DNA of 64,000 nucleotides from Symbiodinium natans (GCA_905221605.1 CAJNDS010001924.1:144001-208000), one strand, 5' to 3'; positions 32,576 to 43,706 are shown, counted from the first letter of the stretch. Made by a program: numbers and translations. Notes: a model not told the origin generated them from the letters alone.

Positions 32576-32635
32576 GCCGTGCAACAGCTCATGGAGTCGG
32601 TGCCCCCCACTCGTCGGCCTGCCGGGGATCCCAGC
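32576..32635 (+). CDS. Candidate exon (AVQQLMESVPPTRRPAGDPS)
   Basis: AG|G acceptor (CTTCACCAG|G), phase 0, continuing the exon at 31049. Donor uncertain: GT at 32636, or GC a few codons earlier. The frame stays open beyond to a (TA)n tract. Family unknown. Confidence 0.45.
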
Positions 32636-32659
32636 GTGCGGGGCTGCTCGAAACCCAGA

Positions 32660-32689
32660 AGTATTTATCGATATATATATATATATATC

Positions 32690-32720
<31 letters not shown>

Positions 32721-32760
32721 GTATATATATATACATATATAAATATAAATGTGTATTTAT
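32660..32760. repeat. (TA)n / TGTA microsatellite
   Basis: ATATATATATCTATATATATAT-type sequence with a TATGTATGTATG core. Produces Tyr-Ile ORFs on both strands. Confidence 0.9.
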
Positions 32761-33090
32761 AGCTATAGTTGCAAGTATAGTACTTGTAGTTATGATTATT
32801 ATGTGTATATATATAGAGTTGTATTTGTAACGGAAGTTGCAAGTATAGTACTTGCAATGATGATTATTGAAGCCCTAAACCCCAAGCCCTAAACCCTATA
32901 AGCCCAAAATAAGCTCCTACCCCATATATATAAACTCTAACCCTGTAAACCCTAAACGTTATAAACCCTCAGCCGCCTCAACCCGTTGCACATGCGTCTG
33001 GTAGCACATGTCCTCAGCGGTGCAGTCCGAACACGACGCAACAGAGCAAAGAAAGAAAGCCGCAGCTGGCAGTCATTGTACCAAGCAGCT

Positions 33091-33186
33091 TTACCCAAAG
33101 GCTCCAATGTAGTTCCTTTTTGGGTTAGTTATAGGGGATCCCAATCTACCACCCCAAAAAGGTACTACATAGGAGCCTTTGGGTAA
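33091..33186. mobile_element. MITE, 96 bp, terminal inverted repeats of about 33 bp
   Basis: The left end TTACCCAAAGGCTCCAATGT and the reverse complement of the right end (TTACCCAAAGGCTCCTATGT) match at all but one of the first 20 bases. The match extends to about 33 bases (AGTNCCTTTTTGG). The centre is short and non-coding, as expected for a miniature inverted-repeat element. Confidence 0.85.
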
Positions 33187-33499
33187 GGCGTTTTGGCTTG
33201 ACTGCGGTCCTCCTCGGGATTTGGCTGCGGGTGTTCTGTGTTCTACCACCCCGAGTAGGATCTGCTCCTGGCAGTTTACGTTTGATGACTTCGAAACGGC
33301 TGGCCCAGCCAACAGCACGGACATGGATCTCGCTGAAACCCATCGGGAGATATCTCGGTTGCAATCATTCAGAGGAGCATGAAGCGAGACTTCCTAGGGA
33401 AGGGCGCTTAGGTGCTTGAAACCCTAGCCCCCCAAAACCCTAAGCCCTTACAACCTTGACAACCCTTAACCCTGACAACCCAAAAAGGCCTCCCCAGAG

Positions 33500-33530
33500 G
33501 CCTCCCAGCCGCAGATGCCGAACAACGGGG
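33500..33530 (+). CDS. Candidate short exon (ASQPQMPNNG)
   Basis: Acceptor CCCAGAG|G, phase 0, possible continuation of the exon at 32576. The end would be a GA donor (GATGATAAGAGGG), a class known in dinoflagellates. Weak because the exon is short and the donor unusual. Confidence 0.25.
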
Positions 33531-34383
33531 GATGATAAGAGGGTTTGGGGGTGTAGATGTTAGGGTTGAGGCTTTTGGGGTTTAGGGTTTAGGGTTTAGG
33601 GTTTAGGGTTTAGGGGCTTTCAGGTGCAAGGGCTTAGACGTGCAGGGGAACAGCGTAGTTGCGTTAGGGTTAGTGTCCAGGCACAATTTTGGGGTGTAGG
33701 TTTTCGGGGGCTAGAACATCTTGTCATCGTATTTCTACCATCATATCACGAACAGCGTGAGCATTCAATATGGTATCGATGAGCGAGAGGTAGCAAAGGA
33801 AGTCTTGGTTTGTGGGCTTCTGGTTCTTTGACTGAGTTTTCGGAGTTCAAGAACAATGTTCGGGTTTGACGTATTTTGGGACTTCAGAGTGGTTTTCAAT
33901 ACAACGGGCGACTTGGGAATCTTTGGGGACTTTATGGTCTTTTGATTCGTGTTCCTAAACCTTGAAGCTCTGAGGTTTAGGGTTCAGGGTTGAAGGTTTA
34001 GGGTTTGCCCTTAACCCTTAACCCTGAACCAGCCCCAACCCCCAAGCCCTATAGACCTGGAACCTCATCCTAAGCCCCAAACCCTGCAAATTCTGAGCCA
34101 AAAAATGATGAACTCCTGAGATGTCATACCAAAACCCAAAACCCAAAACCCCCTTTTTGACTGCGAGTCCGAAATCCTATACAACCCCACAAACCTTAGA
34201 ACCCTTAGGGTTTAGGGTTTAGGGTTTAGGGTTTAGGGTTTAGGGTTCAGGGTTTAGGGTGGAATCCTAGAATCTTAAGGCCTAACCCAAAAATCCCCGA
34301 ACCCGAAAACCGTGCAAGCCTAAGCCTCCGAGGTTCCGGCAGTCTTTCTGACCTCTGCCACGCGTGAGAGGACAAGCCCTAAC

Positions 34384-34462
34384 GGTTTAGGGTTTAGGGT
34401 TTAGGGTTTAGGGTTTAGGGTTTAGGGTTTAGGGTTTAGGGTTTAGGGTTTAGGGTTTAGGG
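34384..34462. repeat. TTTAGGG array
   Basis: Eleven perfect units. A second short array lies at 34197-34262. The segment between (34335-34384) has an acceptor-like CCGGCAG and ends ACG|GTTTAGGG, so it may hold another small exon (LTSATRERTSPN). Confidence 0.95.
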
Positions 34463-34799
34463 CCCCGAAATCTCGAACCCCAAGCTCTCCAAACCCTACA
34501 TCTTTGGCCTCATAGCCTTCAGCCCTCTGAAACCTATCAGTGGCCCTACGGAGAAGAGAAGGATATGAAACTACTTGCTTGTGGCTGTTGGGGGCTCGGG
34601 GCCTACACCTACAACATCTGAACACCCTGAAGCTTGCACCCGAAGCCCTGAACCCTACCAGATCCTTTTCCTACATTGGCAAAGCTGGGTGAACCTGACA
34701 TCCTAACCCCCTAAACCCTATAACCCTACCGTATGAATCCTGGAAATCCTATCAACCCTAAACCCTACACCCAAAATGCGCTGAACCAGGACGGAGCAG

Positions 34800-34863
34800 G
34801 TGGATCGCCTCTGGCGGAAAATCCTCGAGGACTATGAGGCGGCGATGCGACCTCTTTTTATAG
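34800..34863 (+). CDS. Candidate exon (VDRLWRKILEDYEAAMRPLF)
   Basis: AG|G acceptors at 34790 (GAACCAG|G) and 34800 (GGAGCAG|G) give the same frame. It reads VDRLWRKILEDYEAAMRPLF to a GTTTAC donor at 34864; a GC donor after DYE is an alternative. Helical, charged and strongly protein-like. Family not recognised. Confidence 0.5.
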
Positions 34864-34899
34864 GTTTACGGTTTAGTTGCTGTTTAGGGTTTATAAGGT

Positions 34900-34960
34900 T
34901 TAGGGTTTGGGGGGTGGATGGGGGGGGTGGTGGGGGGGGGGGGGGGGGGGAGGGGTTGCG
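34900..34960. repeat. G-rich tract
   Basis: GGGGGGTGGTGGGGG followed by about 18 G. Immediately downstream of the preceding candidate exon. Confidence 0.85.
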
Positions 34961-35299
34961 GGGGTGGGAGGTGGGTATTTGAGGGTGTAGGCTCGCAATC
35001 TAAAAGGTTCGTGCACGATCTGACCTTTCAATTCTTGAGAGGGTGTGGACCTCAGTTTGTCTACGTTTTGTGGATGTTGGCCGCCCAGGGGCTAGAAGAC
35101 TAGGTTTCCTTGTGGGGGAAGGCACACCCTTACAGCGAGCTGAACAGTGCCGTGAATGGAGCTGGGTTTGAACGGTTTGGCACAAGCTCCGATGTTCCCA
35201 AAGCTCTCCAACCATCCTAAACCCCGAGCACTTTATTCCCCTGAACCCCAATTCAGCCCTAAACCCCTGGACCCTCAAACTCACACCTAAACTCCTAAG

Positions 35300-35392
35300 C
35301 CCATAACCCTAAACCCTAAACCCTAAACCCTACACCCTACACCCTAAACCCTAAACCCTAAACCCTAAACCCTAAACCCTAAACCCTAAACA
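35300..35392. repeat. CCCTAAA array
   Basis: Thirteen units, two of them CCCTACA. Confidence 0.95.
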
Positions 35393-35830
35393 ACCCTCAG
35401 AGGGTTTAGGATTTAGGGTTCACAGCCTGCCACCTTAGAGCCATGCTGCAAGGCCGACAAAGGTGAGCTCCTCAGGTTTGGCCCCATGTGTCCGGCTCCC
35501 CGGCGTTCGTTTTGGGGTTTAAGATTTTGGGGCTTAGGAATTTCGGGTTTAGGAATTTAGGGTGTAGGGTTTGGGATTTAGGAGTCTAGGGTTTGGGGTT
35601 TCGGGTTTAGGGGGTGGTTTTTGAAGTCTTTTTGTTTACATGGTGGCTGAGGGTGATCGTTCATAGGGTTTAGGGTTTTCTTGTTGAGGGCTCAGGCTTT
35701 GTGAGTCGTTCAGGATTCGTTTTTTTGTCTGAGGCTTACAGGCTCTAGGGCAAGTTTAGGGTTAAGTCTTTCGAATCTAGCTGGAGTCGTGGTCATCGTG
35801 GAGTCCTGTTGGAGTAGCTTGCGCCAGAGT

Positions 35831-35918
35831 CAAGATTCCGAACGCTGAAGCAAGCTCAAGCTCGCTCCAAGCAACCACTGATCCCCGTCTCGACCACTGC
35901 CCCTTCCGTGGGTTTGGG
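35831..35918 (+). CDS. Candidate exon (SRFRTLKQAQARSKQPLIPV)
   Basis: After an AG in TTGCGCCAG the frame SRFRTLKQAQARSKQPLIPV then STTAPSV is open, and a GGTTTGGGG-type intron start follows. Basic, protein-like. The acceptor is AG|A, not AG|G, so borders are approximate. Confidence 0.3.
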
Positions 35919-36149
35919 GTTCGGTCAGGGCTCGCGCAGCCACAGGCTTAGGGTCTAGGGTCTCGGGCTGAGGGGCGAGGGTTCAGGGTTTACAAGGGTT
36001 AGGGTGGACTGCACCTTCCAGAGTTCTGGGAGCTGTTGGGGTCACTGGTCTGGGTTTCCTGATAGATCTGTTAGTTTTATAATTGAGGACCTGCCGGAGA
36101 TCCCTAATCACAGTCTCCTCTAGGAAATCTGTTTTTGTATAATTTGGCA

Positions 36150-36290
36150 ACGCTACACATGGGGTTTCCGAAAAATTGAAAAGGTACCGGTGCCCCGTGT
36201 ATATCCCCGAACTTTGATAATTCCGCAGTTTTGGAACCCTGAAACAACAGGTACCCCAAGTTTGGGAAACCTCCCCCCTCTGTTTCTTCA
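36150..36290. mobile_element. MITE-like palindromic element
   Basis: CATGGGGTTTCCGAAAAATT and GGTACC near the left, CAGGTACCCC and GGGAAACC near the right, in inverted order around the centre. Related in word content to the elements at 13820 and 29190. Confidence 0.45.
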
Positions 36291-36808
36291 CCCTATTGAA
36301 ACATCCTGAAGCCCTAAACAACCTGCTCACTCTGAACATCCTAACCCGCCTCCCCCCCACCCCCCCCCCGCCCCCACATACATAATGGTTTCAGCGAGAG
36401 TTCTATAATGGGAGTGTGGAAGCTTGCATCGTGAGGTCTGAAAGATGGCGATGCTTGCCATCAGGCTGCCTCTGCTGTCTTTAGGGCTACTTAGACCGCG
36501 GCGTTGCCTCTCAGCGTTTCACCAGGGATTGGAGTGTAGGGTTTTGGCTTTGGGGTATAGGGGCGCACTCATCAGGTCTCGATCTTGTTCAGAGGACTTG
36601 CTGTTTGCACTGCCTAAACCCTAACCCTCAACCGATGCCCCGTTTAAGGCCTTAGGGCTTTCGGGGCCCGACCGGCCATGACTCTGCATGAGTAACTTGC
36701 TCCAGATTGGAATTGGGAAGCCTTTATAAGCCCTATGCCCCAAGATTTTGCCCCTAAACCCTACACTGTCACACCTTAAGCCCTTCATTCCGAACGTCTC
36801 CTGCTCAG

Positions 36809-36848
36809 GCCTTTGCCGAGCTAGCCACGGCAAGGAGCCGCCAGCACG
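36809..36848 (+). CDS. Candidate exon (AFAELATARSRQH)
   Basis: AG|G acceptor (CTGCTCAG|G) and GT donor (CACG|GTTTTAAAGG), followed by a TTTAGGG array at 36864-36930. Thirteen codons, ending in phase 1. Confidence 0.4.
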
Positions 36849-37997
36849 GTTTTAAAGGGTTGAGTGTTTAGGGTTTAGGGTTTAGGGTTTAGGGTTTAGG
36901 GCTAGGTTTAGGGTTTATAGGGTTTAGGGAGTAGTCGGTTTGGGAATACCGTCTCCTGGCTGGCACTTAGGCGAGATAAGGGACAGAGAGACGCAGGGTT
37001 CAAGGGTTGAGTTAAACAGGTCCTGAGTCAGGTTTTGGTGTACACTAAAGTAAATACAGAAACACAATACTCCTACTCAAAAGAATACAATACACCCTCA
37101 TAGACCATAATTAATATAGTATATAGTAGATATATATTTATACATATGTGCTTTCAGTTCTTTTTTTGCTTCGTTGCATGTCGCTTGCGCAAGAAGCCCC
37201 CAAAGAGTCGTCCCCCAGTCCCCACATAACCCCTATACAGCCCCTTTTTGGGGCCACTCCTCTTTCCGGGTTTAGGCTTTCGGTTTTAGGGAAACCAAAA
37301 GCTAGCTTGCTTGACGCCCATGCAGGATCCACGCCCAAGAGAAAGGCACCACGGGGTTTGCATTCGGAGTCTTTGCCCGCGTCCGAAGATTTCTGGTCCC
37401 AAAAGGGTTGGTGAGTGGTGGGGAAGGGGAGGGGGGGGGAGGGAAGGGGAGGGGGGGGGGGAGGGGGGGTCAAGGGTTCGAGAGGTTCTTAAGCTTAAAG
37501 GATTAACGGCTTAAAGTATGTAGGGTTTCACAGTTTTGGTTTTGGGTTTTTTTCCAGAGCTTAGAGGCCTTAAGGGGCTGAAAGGACTTGATGAGCTTCA
37601 AGGCTTGAAAGCCTTGTTGAAAGAGTTTTCGGCTTAGCTTTCGGCGCATGGGCCTTGTTGGTACCTTACACGACAGAAGCCCAACGGACGCTCGAAACTG
37701 GGGGCCCTTGTTTAGCTTTTGCTTTCGGCTTATGGGTATAGGGGTTAGTATCTTTGAGTTGCAGGGTTTGTGGGTTTCCCTGCGCTGTAGGGTTTAGGGT
37801 TTGCAGCCACCAATCCCCAAACCCCAAACCCTAAACCCCAACGCAAAACTTACTTATGGCCAACGACCCGATCCCAGACCTCCAAAAGCCTGCCCGCCTG
37901 ACAGAACTTGCGGCTTTCGGGCTTGGAATTGAGGATTTAGGAGGCAGGGGTGGAGAGTGAACCGAGGCTGGACTGTAACGGTTAGATATTGTTTGTA

Positions 37998-38021
37998 ATC
38001 TCTCTCTCTCTCTCTCTCTCA

Positions 38022-38054
<33 letters not shown>

Positions 38055-38190
38055 CACATATATGTATATATATAGAGACACATGCGTATTGTGAATTTAG
38101 GTGTGTGTGTGTGTGTGTATCTATATGCGCCTATCAATATACATAAGCATGCATATATATATATATATACACATGTATATATATACACAC
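37998..38190. repeat. (CT)n, (TA)n and (GT)n compound microsatellite
   Basis: CT repeats at 37998-38040, TA repeats to about 38075, GT repeats at 38100-38118 and TA repeats again at 38152-38190. Confidence 0.9.
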
Positions 38191-39416
38191 ATTTATATTT
38201 ACTTTTATGATACTAGATACAGATAAGTAATATCGATAGGCATGATTATCGGGTACATTCTCCCCGGTTGGGGATACGCAACACCAAGCCGGGAGCATCG
38301 GAAGGATGCAAAAACTGTGCCAGGCTTCACCAGCAAGGAGATCTGGCAGAAGGTGGGGGATTAGGGTTTGGGGTTTGGGGCTGGCTACCCGCAACCCTGA
38401 AACCTGCACCCTACACTGTTCGGTGTTCTGTTTGGGGTTGAGCAGGCGACCCAAGTTTTTTTGCTGGCACGTTGAATTCAGGGGTTCCCTAGCACGAAGA
38501 CCAAAGACGTAACGGCGGTGACCTAGGTGCTCATAGGCTTTATTTAGCATTGCCTTGGGGTTTGTGATTCCGCATCGCTCTGGGGGCTTAACGTTTGCAA
38601 TCGGTTGCAAGCATCTTGAGAAGAAGCGCCCTTAAGCCATAACGACCGACTCGGCTCAACCTGTGTCGAGCCGTAACAGCCCTGAATACTCTGCCAACGT
38701 TCGCAGTTCAACCTCGCTGGCCGCACTGTGCGCGGTCCCTACGTCCGGCAGTCCACGTATGCAAGCTATCGCAAGATGTCGGTAACCTTTATATGTCTCT
38801 GTGTGTGTGTTCTCATAAGTATAAGTAAATAATCACATTCAGGCCTTGCAAGCCCTACGCCCTAAGCCCGTCGGCTCTCAACCTCTTAGGGCCCTGAACC
38901 TCAGCCCCAGACCGGGGTCCCTATGATACTCTTGAAATTGCCCCTAGATTCCCCTTGAAGACTTGCAAGACGGGCCCCCAAACCCAACGGTGGAATCCTT
39001 TAAATGAGTAAACCACACGCCCACCCGAAACCCTAATTCCCTAATTCCGCAAGCCCCAAAGCCGCAGCCGAAGCCCTGAACCCAAAAGCCTTCAGACCTT
39101 ACCCCCCCCCCCCCCAAGCGCCCTGAACCTGTCCCTTCCAAACCCCCGCCACCCTGCTTAAACTCGCGTGGGTGACCTAAACCCTTGGCCTTTCAGGTGG
39201 TATATCCTCTTCCTGACAACTTCTAGATACCTTCGGCAGTTCTCACCAAGCCCCAAAAGCATGCTGCACACCCCGAACCTTATCTCTAAACCCCGAACCC
39301 CAAGCCTAAACCCCCAAAAGCTCCCACGACATCCCTTCACCCCTCGCCTTCACAAGAAACATTGAAGAGCGCTCCCCCCCGCCCAAAGCCTGTAAATCCT
39401 AAAGCCTAAATAAGCC

Positions 39417-39505
39417 TAACCCTAAACCCTAAACCCTAAACCCTAAACCCTAAACCCTAAACCCTAAACCCTAAACCCTAAACCATAAACCCTAAACCCT
39501 AGACC
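39417..39505. repeat. CCCTAAA array
   Basis: Twelve units with one CCATAAA. Left border of the exon at 39520. Confidence 0.95.
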
Positions 39506-39519
39506 CTCTCCACGCCCAG

Positions 39520-39611
39520 GTCCGCCTGGCCCCTCGTGGCGCTACCGGCAGCGCCTCTGAGAAGCCAAGCCACGAAGTCATCCCTGGGGTCCTGGGGCTC
39601 TATTGGCTGAG
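39520..39611 (+). CDS. Candidate exon (VRLAPRGATGSASEKPSHEV)
   Basis: AG|G acceptor (CACGCCCAG|G), then VRLAPRGATGSASEKPSHEV and IPGVLGLYW to a GC donor GCTGAGAGAGG around 39612. Ends in phase 2 and fits the phase-2 start of the next exon at 40162. Part of its end (CTCTATTGGCTGAGAGAGG) is repeated, diverged, at 39731-39755. Confidence 0.45.
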
Positions 39612-39619
39612 AGAGGCCC

Positions 39620-39720
39620 GGGGTTTCAGGGTTTAGGGTTTAGGGTTTAGGGTTTAGGGTTTGGGGCTTAGGGTTTGGGGTTTAGGGTTTTGGGCTTGGG
39701 GTTTAGGGTTTTAGGACTTA
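39620..39720. repeat. TTTAGGG array, degenerate
   Basis: Five perfect units then CTTAGGG, GTTTGGGG and TTTTGGG variants. It separates the two copies of the TTGGCTGAGAGAGG segment. Confidence 0.85.
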
Positions 39721-40029
39721 GGTCCTGGGGGCTCTAATTGGCTGACAGAGGCCGGGGTTGGTCAAGGGGTTTGGGGTTTATGGGCTTTTGGGCTTTTGGG
39801 CTGTTTCATTTTTTGATTTTAGGGTTTTAGGGTCTCAGGCTTGAGGGCTGAGGGTTTAGGGTTTCTAACGGGCTGAAAGCAGAGTCTAGGTGTTAAAGGA
39901 CAATCTTTAAGGGCAGAGCTTCGGAGCCAACATAAACGGGCAGCCGCCAAACCCTAAGCCCTGAACCCTTCCCCCCCCCCCCCCCCCCAAAAAAAAAGAA
40001 CTCTAAGCCTTAGAAGCCCTTTTAAGGCT

Positions 40030-40150
40030 TAAACTCGAAAACCCTAAGCCCTAAGCCCTAAGCCCTAAGCCCTAAGCCCCAAACCCTAAACCCTAAACCC
40101 TAAACCCTAAACCCTAAACCCTAAACCCTAAACCCTAAACCCTAAACCCT
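40030..40150. repeat. CCCTAAG then CCCTAAA array
   Basis: Six CCCTAAG units followed by about ten CCCTAAA units. Left border of the exon at 40162. Confidence 0.95.
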
Positions 40151-40161
40151 GAGCTGCGCAG

Positions 40162-40281
40162 GGTCCGGGGGGGCGGCAGGCCTTCCCACGGTGTCTTTCG
40201 GGAGCCGGCGCCGGCAGGAGCTGACATCGGCAGCAGTCCCTACACGGCCCCCGCTGGCACCAGCTGGGCAAGCTACATTGG
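40162..40281 (+). CDS. Candidate exon, Gly/Pro/Ala-rich
   Basis: AG|G acceptor (GAGCTGCGCAG|G). The 39-codon frame contains GVFREPAPAGADIGSSPYTA and PAGTSWASYI. The donor GTTTTGGGTTTAGGG leads into a TTTAGGG array. Phase 2 to 2, consistent with neighbours on both sides. Confidence 0.5.
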
Positions 40282-40410
40282 GTTTTGGGTTTAGGGTTTA
40301 GGGTGTAGGGTGTAGGGTTTTAGGGTTTAGGGTTTAGGGTTTAGGGTTTAGGGTTTAGGGTTTAGGGTTTAGGGTTTAGGGTTTAGGGTTTAGGGTTTAG
40401 GGTTTAGGGC
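40281..40410. repeat. TTTAGGG array
   Basis: About 17 units, with two GTGTAGGG variants near the start. Here the array also lies directly before the next acceptor (40420), so this short intron (40282-40420) is almost entirely telomere-like. Confidence 0.95.
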
Positions 40411-40420
40411 AAGCAGCAAG

Positions 40421-40475
40421 GGAGTTGGAAGCGCTCGGCGCCTTACGACTCGAGGACGAGATGCCGGCTGTCTAG
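40421..40475 (+). CDS. Candidate exon, possibly terminal (ELEALGALRLEDEMP)
   Basis: AG|G acceptor (CAGCAAG|G). Phase 2 continues the previous exon to give ELEALGALRLEDEMP, and then either AV and TAG (stop at 40473-40475) or a GC donor GCTGTC at 40467. If the stop is used, this ends a gene that includes the exons at 39520 and 40162. Confidence 0.45.
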
Positions 40476-41339
40476 CAGCTGTGAAGGCTGCAAGCAAGGG
40501 TTTCAGGGTTTTAGGGTTTAAGGGATTAAGGGCTTCAGGGCTTTAGGGCTTTAGGGTTTTAGGGTTTCTCCTAGAGGCTGTAGTTTAAGCGATAATGTGT
40601 TGAGGCTTTGGGCCCAGGGCTTTTTGCGGCGTTTAGGGTCTCAGGACTGTTTTATTGTTTTTTCTGGGGTCCATCCTGAACAGGTACAATTCTTAAAACC
40701 TACGCGCTAATCCTCATTCAGGTGCCCTTCTACGGGCCTCCTTGATAAGTGCGTCGGGGTAGCAAAGAACGACCCTCAACACTTGTTCGGAGCATCTTGT
40801 CGTTTCTTGGGTGGCGCACCTGAGTTGAGGGTTTGGGGCTGTATGCTGCAAATTATACTTGAAAGCACACGGCACTTCCAGTAACACTTCGGTACTTCGG
40901 AAACAGCATCTGCACTGACTCTCATTGCAGGGCTGCTTGTGATAATTCCGTGCTAGAAGGTTTGATGTTTTGTGCGTTTAACGAGTTTAGCGATGAAGAA
41001 CCACAAGTCTCCCTCCCCTACTGCTGCAGCCCCCACCTCCCCCTAGGAGTTAAGAAAGTTAAGACCCCTTTCATCAAAGTTGCTTCCGTCGCTTCATATT
41101 TTGTGAGGGAGAAAACGACTCAGGCGTGGGGTTGAGGCTGGGAGTTTAAGACAGTTAAGACAGCCAACCGTGACCCTAACCCGACCCCAACCCCCCCCCC
41201 CACCTTCCTTACAAGCGGGCGGATACACGACCATGGGAGTGCAGGTCTGGATTCTCTGACTGGCTCTTTTTCGGTGTTTTTCTTCTGCACTTGTTGGTCC
41301 AAGAGCCTGCTGCAACTGCTGGATCCTCACCCCTAAACC

Positions 41340-41632
41340 TCCTACCCTAAACCCTTAACCCTTAACCCTAAACCCTAAACCCTAAACCCTAAACCCTAAA
41401 CCCTAAACCCTAAACCCTAAACCCTAAACCCTAAACCCTAAACCCTAAACCCTAAACCGAGCGTTTAGGCTTAGAACGGAGCCTTGACTTGTTGTGGCGC
41501 TTGGACCATCACAGGCGGCCTAAATGAAGGACAGGGTAGCTTTAAACCCTAAACCCTAAACCCTAAACCCTAAACCCTAAACCCTAAACCCTAAACCCTA
41601 AACCCTAAACCCTAAACCCTAAACCCTAAACC
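41340..41632. repeat. Two CCCTAAA arrays
   Basis: Arrays at 41340-41459 and 41543-41632, separated by an 83-bp non-repeat segment that contains AG|G (CATCACAG|G) but no convincing frame. Confidence 0.95.
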
Positions 41633-42288
41633 TTTATGGCTAACCAGAATCCCGAACCACGGATCATGGCAATCCCTGGACCAAATTACCCTTCTTCCTA
41701 GGGCTAAATGACCGAAAAAACCGTCCTCAGCAGCAGCCTCCAAACGCAAAATCCTTCGAAACAAGTGCTGAAGCCTAAAGGCCCTAGAAACACTGTCCCC
41801 CCCCCCCCCTTTTGCTTGAGTCCCTAGTTGTGCGGCCAGACGCCTAGCCCGAAACCCTAAACCCGATTAAGATTCAGGCCTTTTGGGGGGGCTAGAGCGT
41901 TTCGCAGGATAGGGCTCAAACATTTAATGTTTTCGCCCGCAAGCTTACTGGTTCTGGGTAGGGAGTTGGCGAATTCAATCAAGGTAAGATTTTCTATATT
42001 GCCCTTATAAGAAGGTAAGGAAGAATGTGTTTTTTTCAATAGTAGGTAAAGTGTACATACAGAGGGGTATGAGGCATCTAAGTCCTTAGGTCCCTTTAAA
42101 ACTAGTAAGTGATACAGACATTTGGGGAAGTCCAGCGGTATCTTTTTAGGGCCTTAGGTTTGGGCTTTCGAACCTTTTGGGGTTCGGGGTTGGGGGTTCC
42201 GGAATCCTCTTAAAACTTACCAGCATCAACAGGGGCACCCTGGTTGGATTACTGGGCTCTCGACTTTCCAAGGGCCCTGAATGAAACC

Positions 42289-42438
42289 CTTAAAACCCTA
42301 GAACCCTAAACCCTGAATCTTAAAACCCTAGAACCCTAAACCCTGAATCTTAAAACCCTAGAACCCTAAACCCTGAATCTTAAAACCCTAGAACCCTAAA
42401 CCCTGAATCTTAAAACCCTAGAACCCTAAACCCTGAAT
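42289..42438. repeat. 30-bp tandem repeat built on CCCTAAA
   Basis: Five copies of a 30-bp unit made of CTTAAAACCCTAGAA and CCCTAAACCCTGAAT. The copies are almost identical, so the expansion is recent. Confidence 0.95.
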
Positions 42439-42590
42439 CAACGCCTGCATTTGGGCCTCTCGCGGGCTGTTGCTTCGGTTGATCGCCCGAGCGCCCTTCT
42501 GAAGAGTGGGCTTCTTGTGGCGCCGCCGACGGCTTGCGGCCCTTTCTCGATGTCAGGGATCCTGCTTTTAGGCACGACTGCAACAATGTA
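42439..42590 (+). CDS. Candidate coding segment (LSRAVASVDRPSALLKSGLL)
   Basis: Directly after the 30-bp repeat a + frame reads QRLHLGLSRAVASVDRPSAL, LKSGLLVAPPTACGPF and SMSGILLLGTTATM to TAA. Composition is protein-like. No clear AG|G acceptor is visible at its start, and the minus strand is also open (42410-42650), so strand and borders are uncertain. Confidence 0.3.
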
Positions 42591-43397
42591 AAGAAGTTCA
42601 AGATGCAGAGCCTTCAGGGCGCTTTGGGCACTCCTATAGGAAGAGCTCAAGTTTTCCGGTCTGGGGATCCAGAGTGTTACGGTTCAGGGGTTGGGAAAAT
42701 TATCCGGGAAAGTCTGTAGCTGCTTGAACTTGTTTTCGCATCCCGGTTCGCCCGATTCTGCTACTTCTGAAAGTCTTTCCCAAGCAAGCTCTAAAAGGAA
42801 GCGGCGCGCAGAAATATATTTGAGTCATCCATGAGCCTTTCGTGTTTCTTAAGGGTTTACGTTGTTGGGAAGTTAGGCTTTAACCAACAAGCTCTGTTGG
42901 GGCCGCAACAGTTTCACTGGCCTGGCGCAAGCTTGCCACCCAACAATGCAAAAGAAAAGTCTTTAAGGTTTAAAACCCTAAGCCCTAAACCGTTAGTCAC
43001 TCAGGGATCTGTTTTCACCTGTTGGGATACGTAGCATGTCAGAGGATCTACTGGGCCAACCTAGTACCTATACCCGGAACTCATTGTTAAGCCTTGGAGA
43101 AGCCGGTTGACGCGATATGTGAGGATAGTTAGAGCCCGCAGCTCCTAAAACCTTGAAGGAATCGGAAGCCCCTCCTAAAATCGCCCCAAACCCGATCTAA
43201 CCCTATCCCGAGACACCAAATCGTCAAGCCCTTAACGACAGCACATTTCTGAATTCCATTCCCTGAAGCCCTAAACCCTGAAACCCTTAAATCAAGCGGA
43301 CTACAATGTTGGGTCCTAATCCCTGAACTGAGCGCCCGGAACGCCCTGCAGACCTTGCTTTCCTTCGTTTTTTTGTTTTTTTTACTACTGTAGGTGT

Positions 43398-43475
43398 TTG
43401 GGGTTTAAGTTTCGGGTTTAGGGTTTAGGGTTTAGGGTTTAGGGTTTAGGGTTTAGGGTTTAGGGTTTAGGGGTG
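43398..43475. repeat. TTTAGGG array
   Basis: Eleven units following GGTGTTTGGGGTTTAAG. Confidence 0.95.
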
Positions 43476-43620
43476 TGCAATACAGGAGCCATTCAACACA
43501 ATCATCTAAAGTTGCTCTGGGACCCAGTGGTGGCACCACGGGGGCTTAGGGTGTGGACTCGGCCTGCGCCTTTGCATATAAACCCTAAACCCTAAACCCT
43601 CAACCCGAAACCCTCCTCAG

Positions 43621-43690
43621 GCCTAAAGGATGTTATGTGCGGTTAGGCCGTGACAGGCTCGGTGGCTTGAAGTCACCGGCGTTGGGGCCG
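43621..43690 (+). CDS. Candidate exon (PKGCYVRLGRDRLGGLKSPA)
   Basis: AG|G acceptor (CCTCCTCAG|G). GC donor GCTTTCGGGGTTTGGG at 43691 fits the telomere-fused donor pattern. Reads PKGCYVRLGRDRLGGLKSPA then LGP, ending in phase 0. It could continue into VSGRLSL at 43858 (CGCGCAG|G to GTGTGA). Confidence 0.45.
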
Positions 43691-43706
43691 GCTTTCGGGG
43701 TTTGGG

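Noticed and set aside
32561-32857. Tyr/Ile-rich ORFs
   Set aside because: Products of TA microsatellites.
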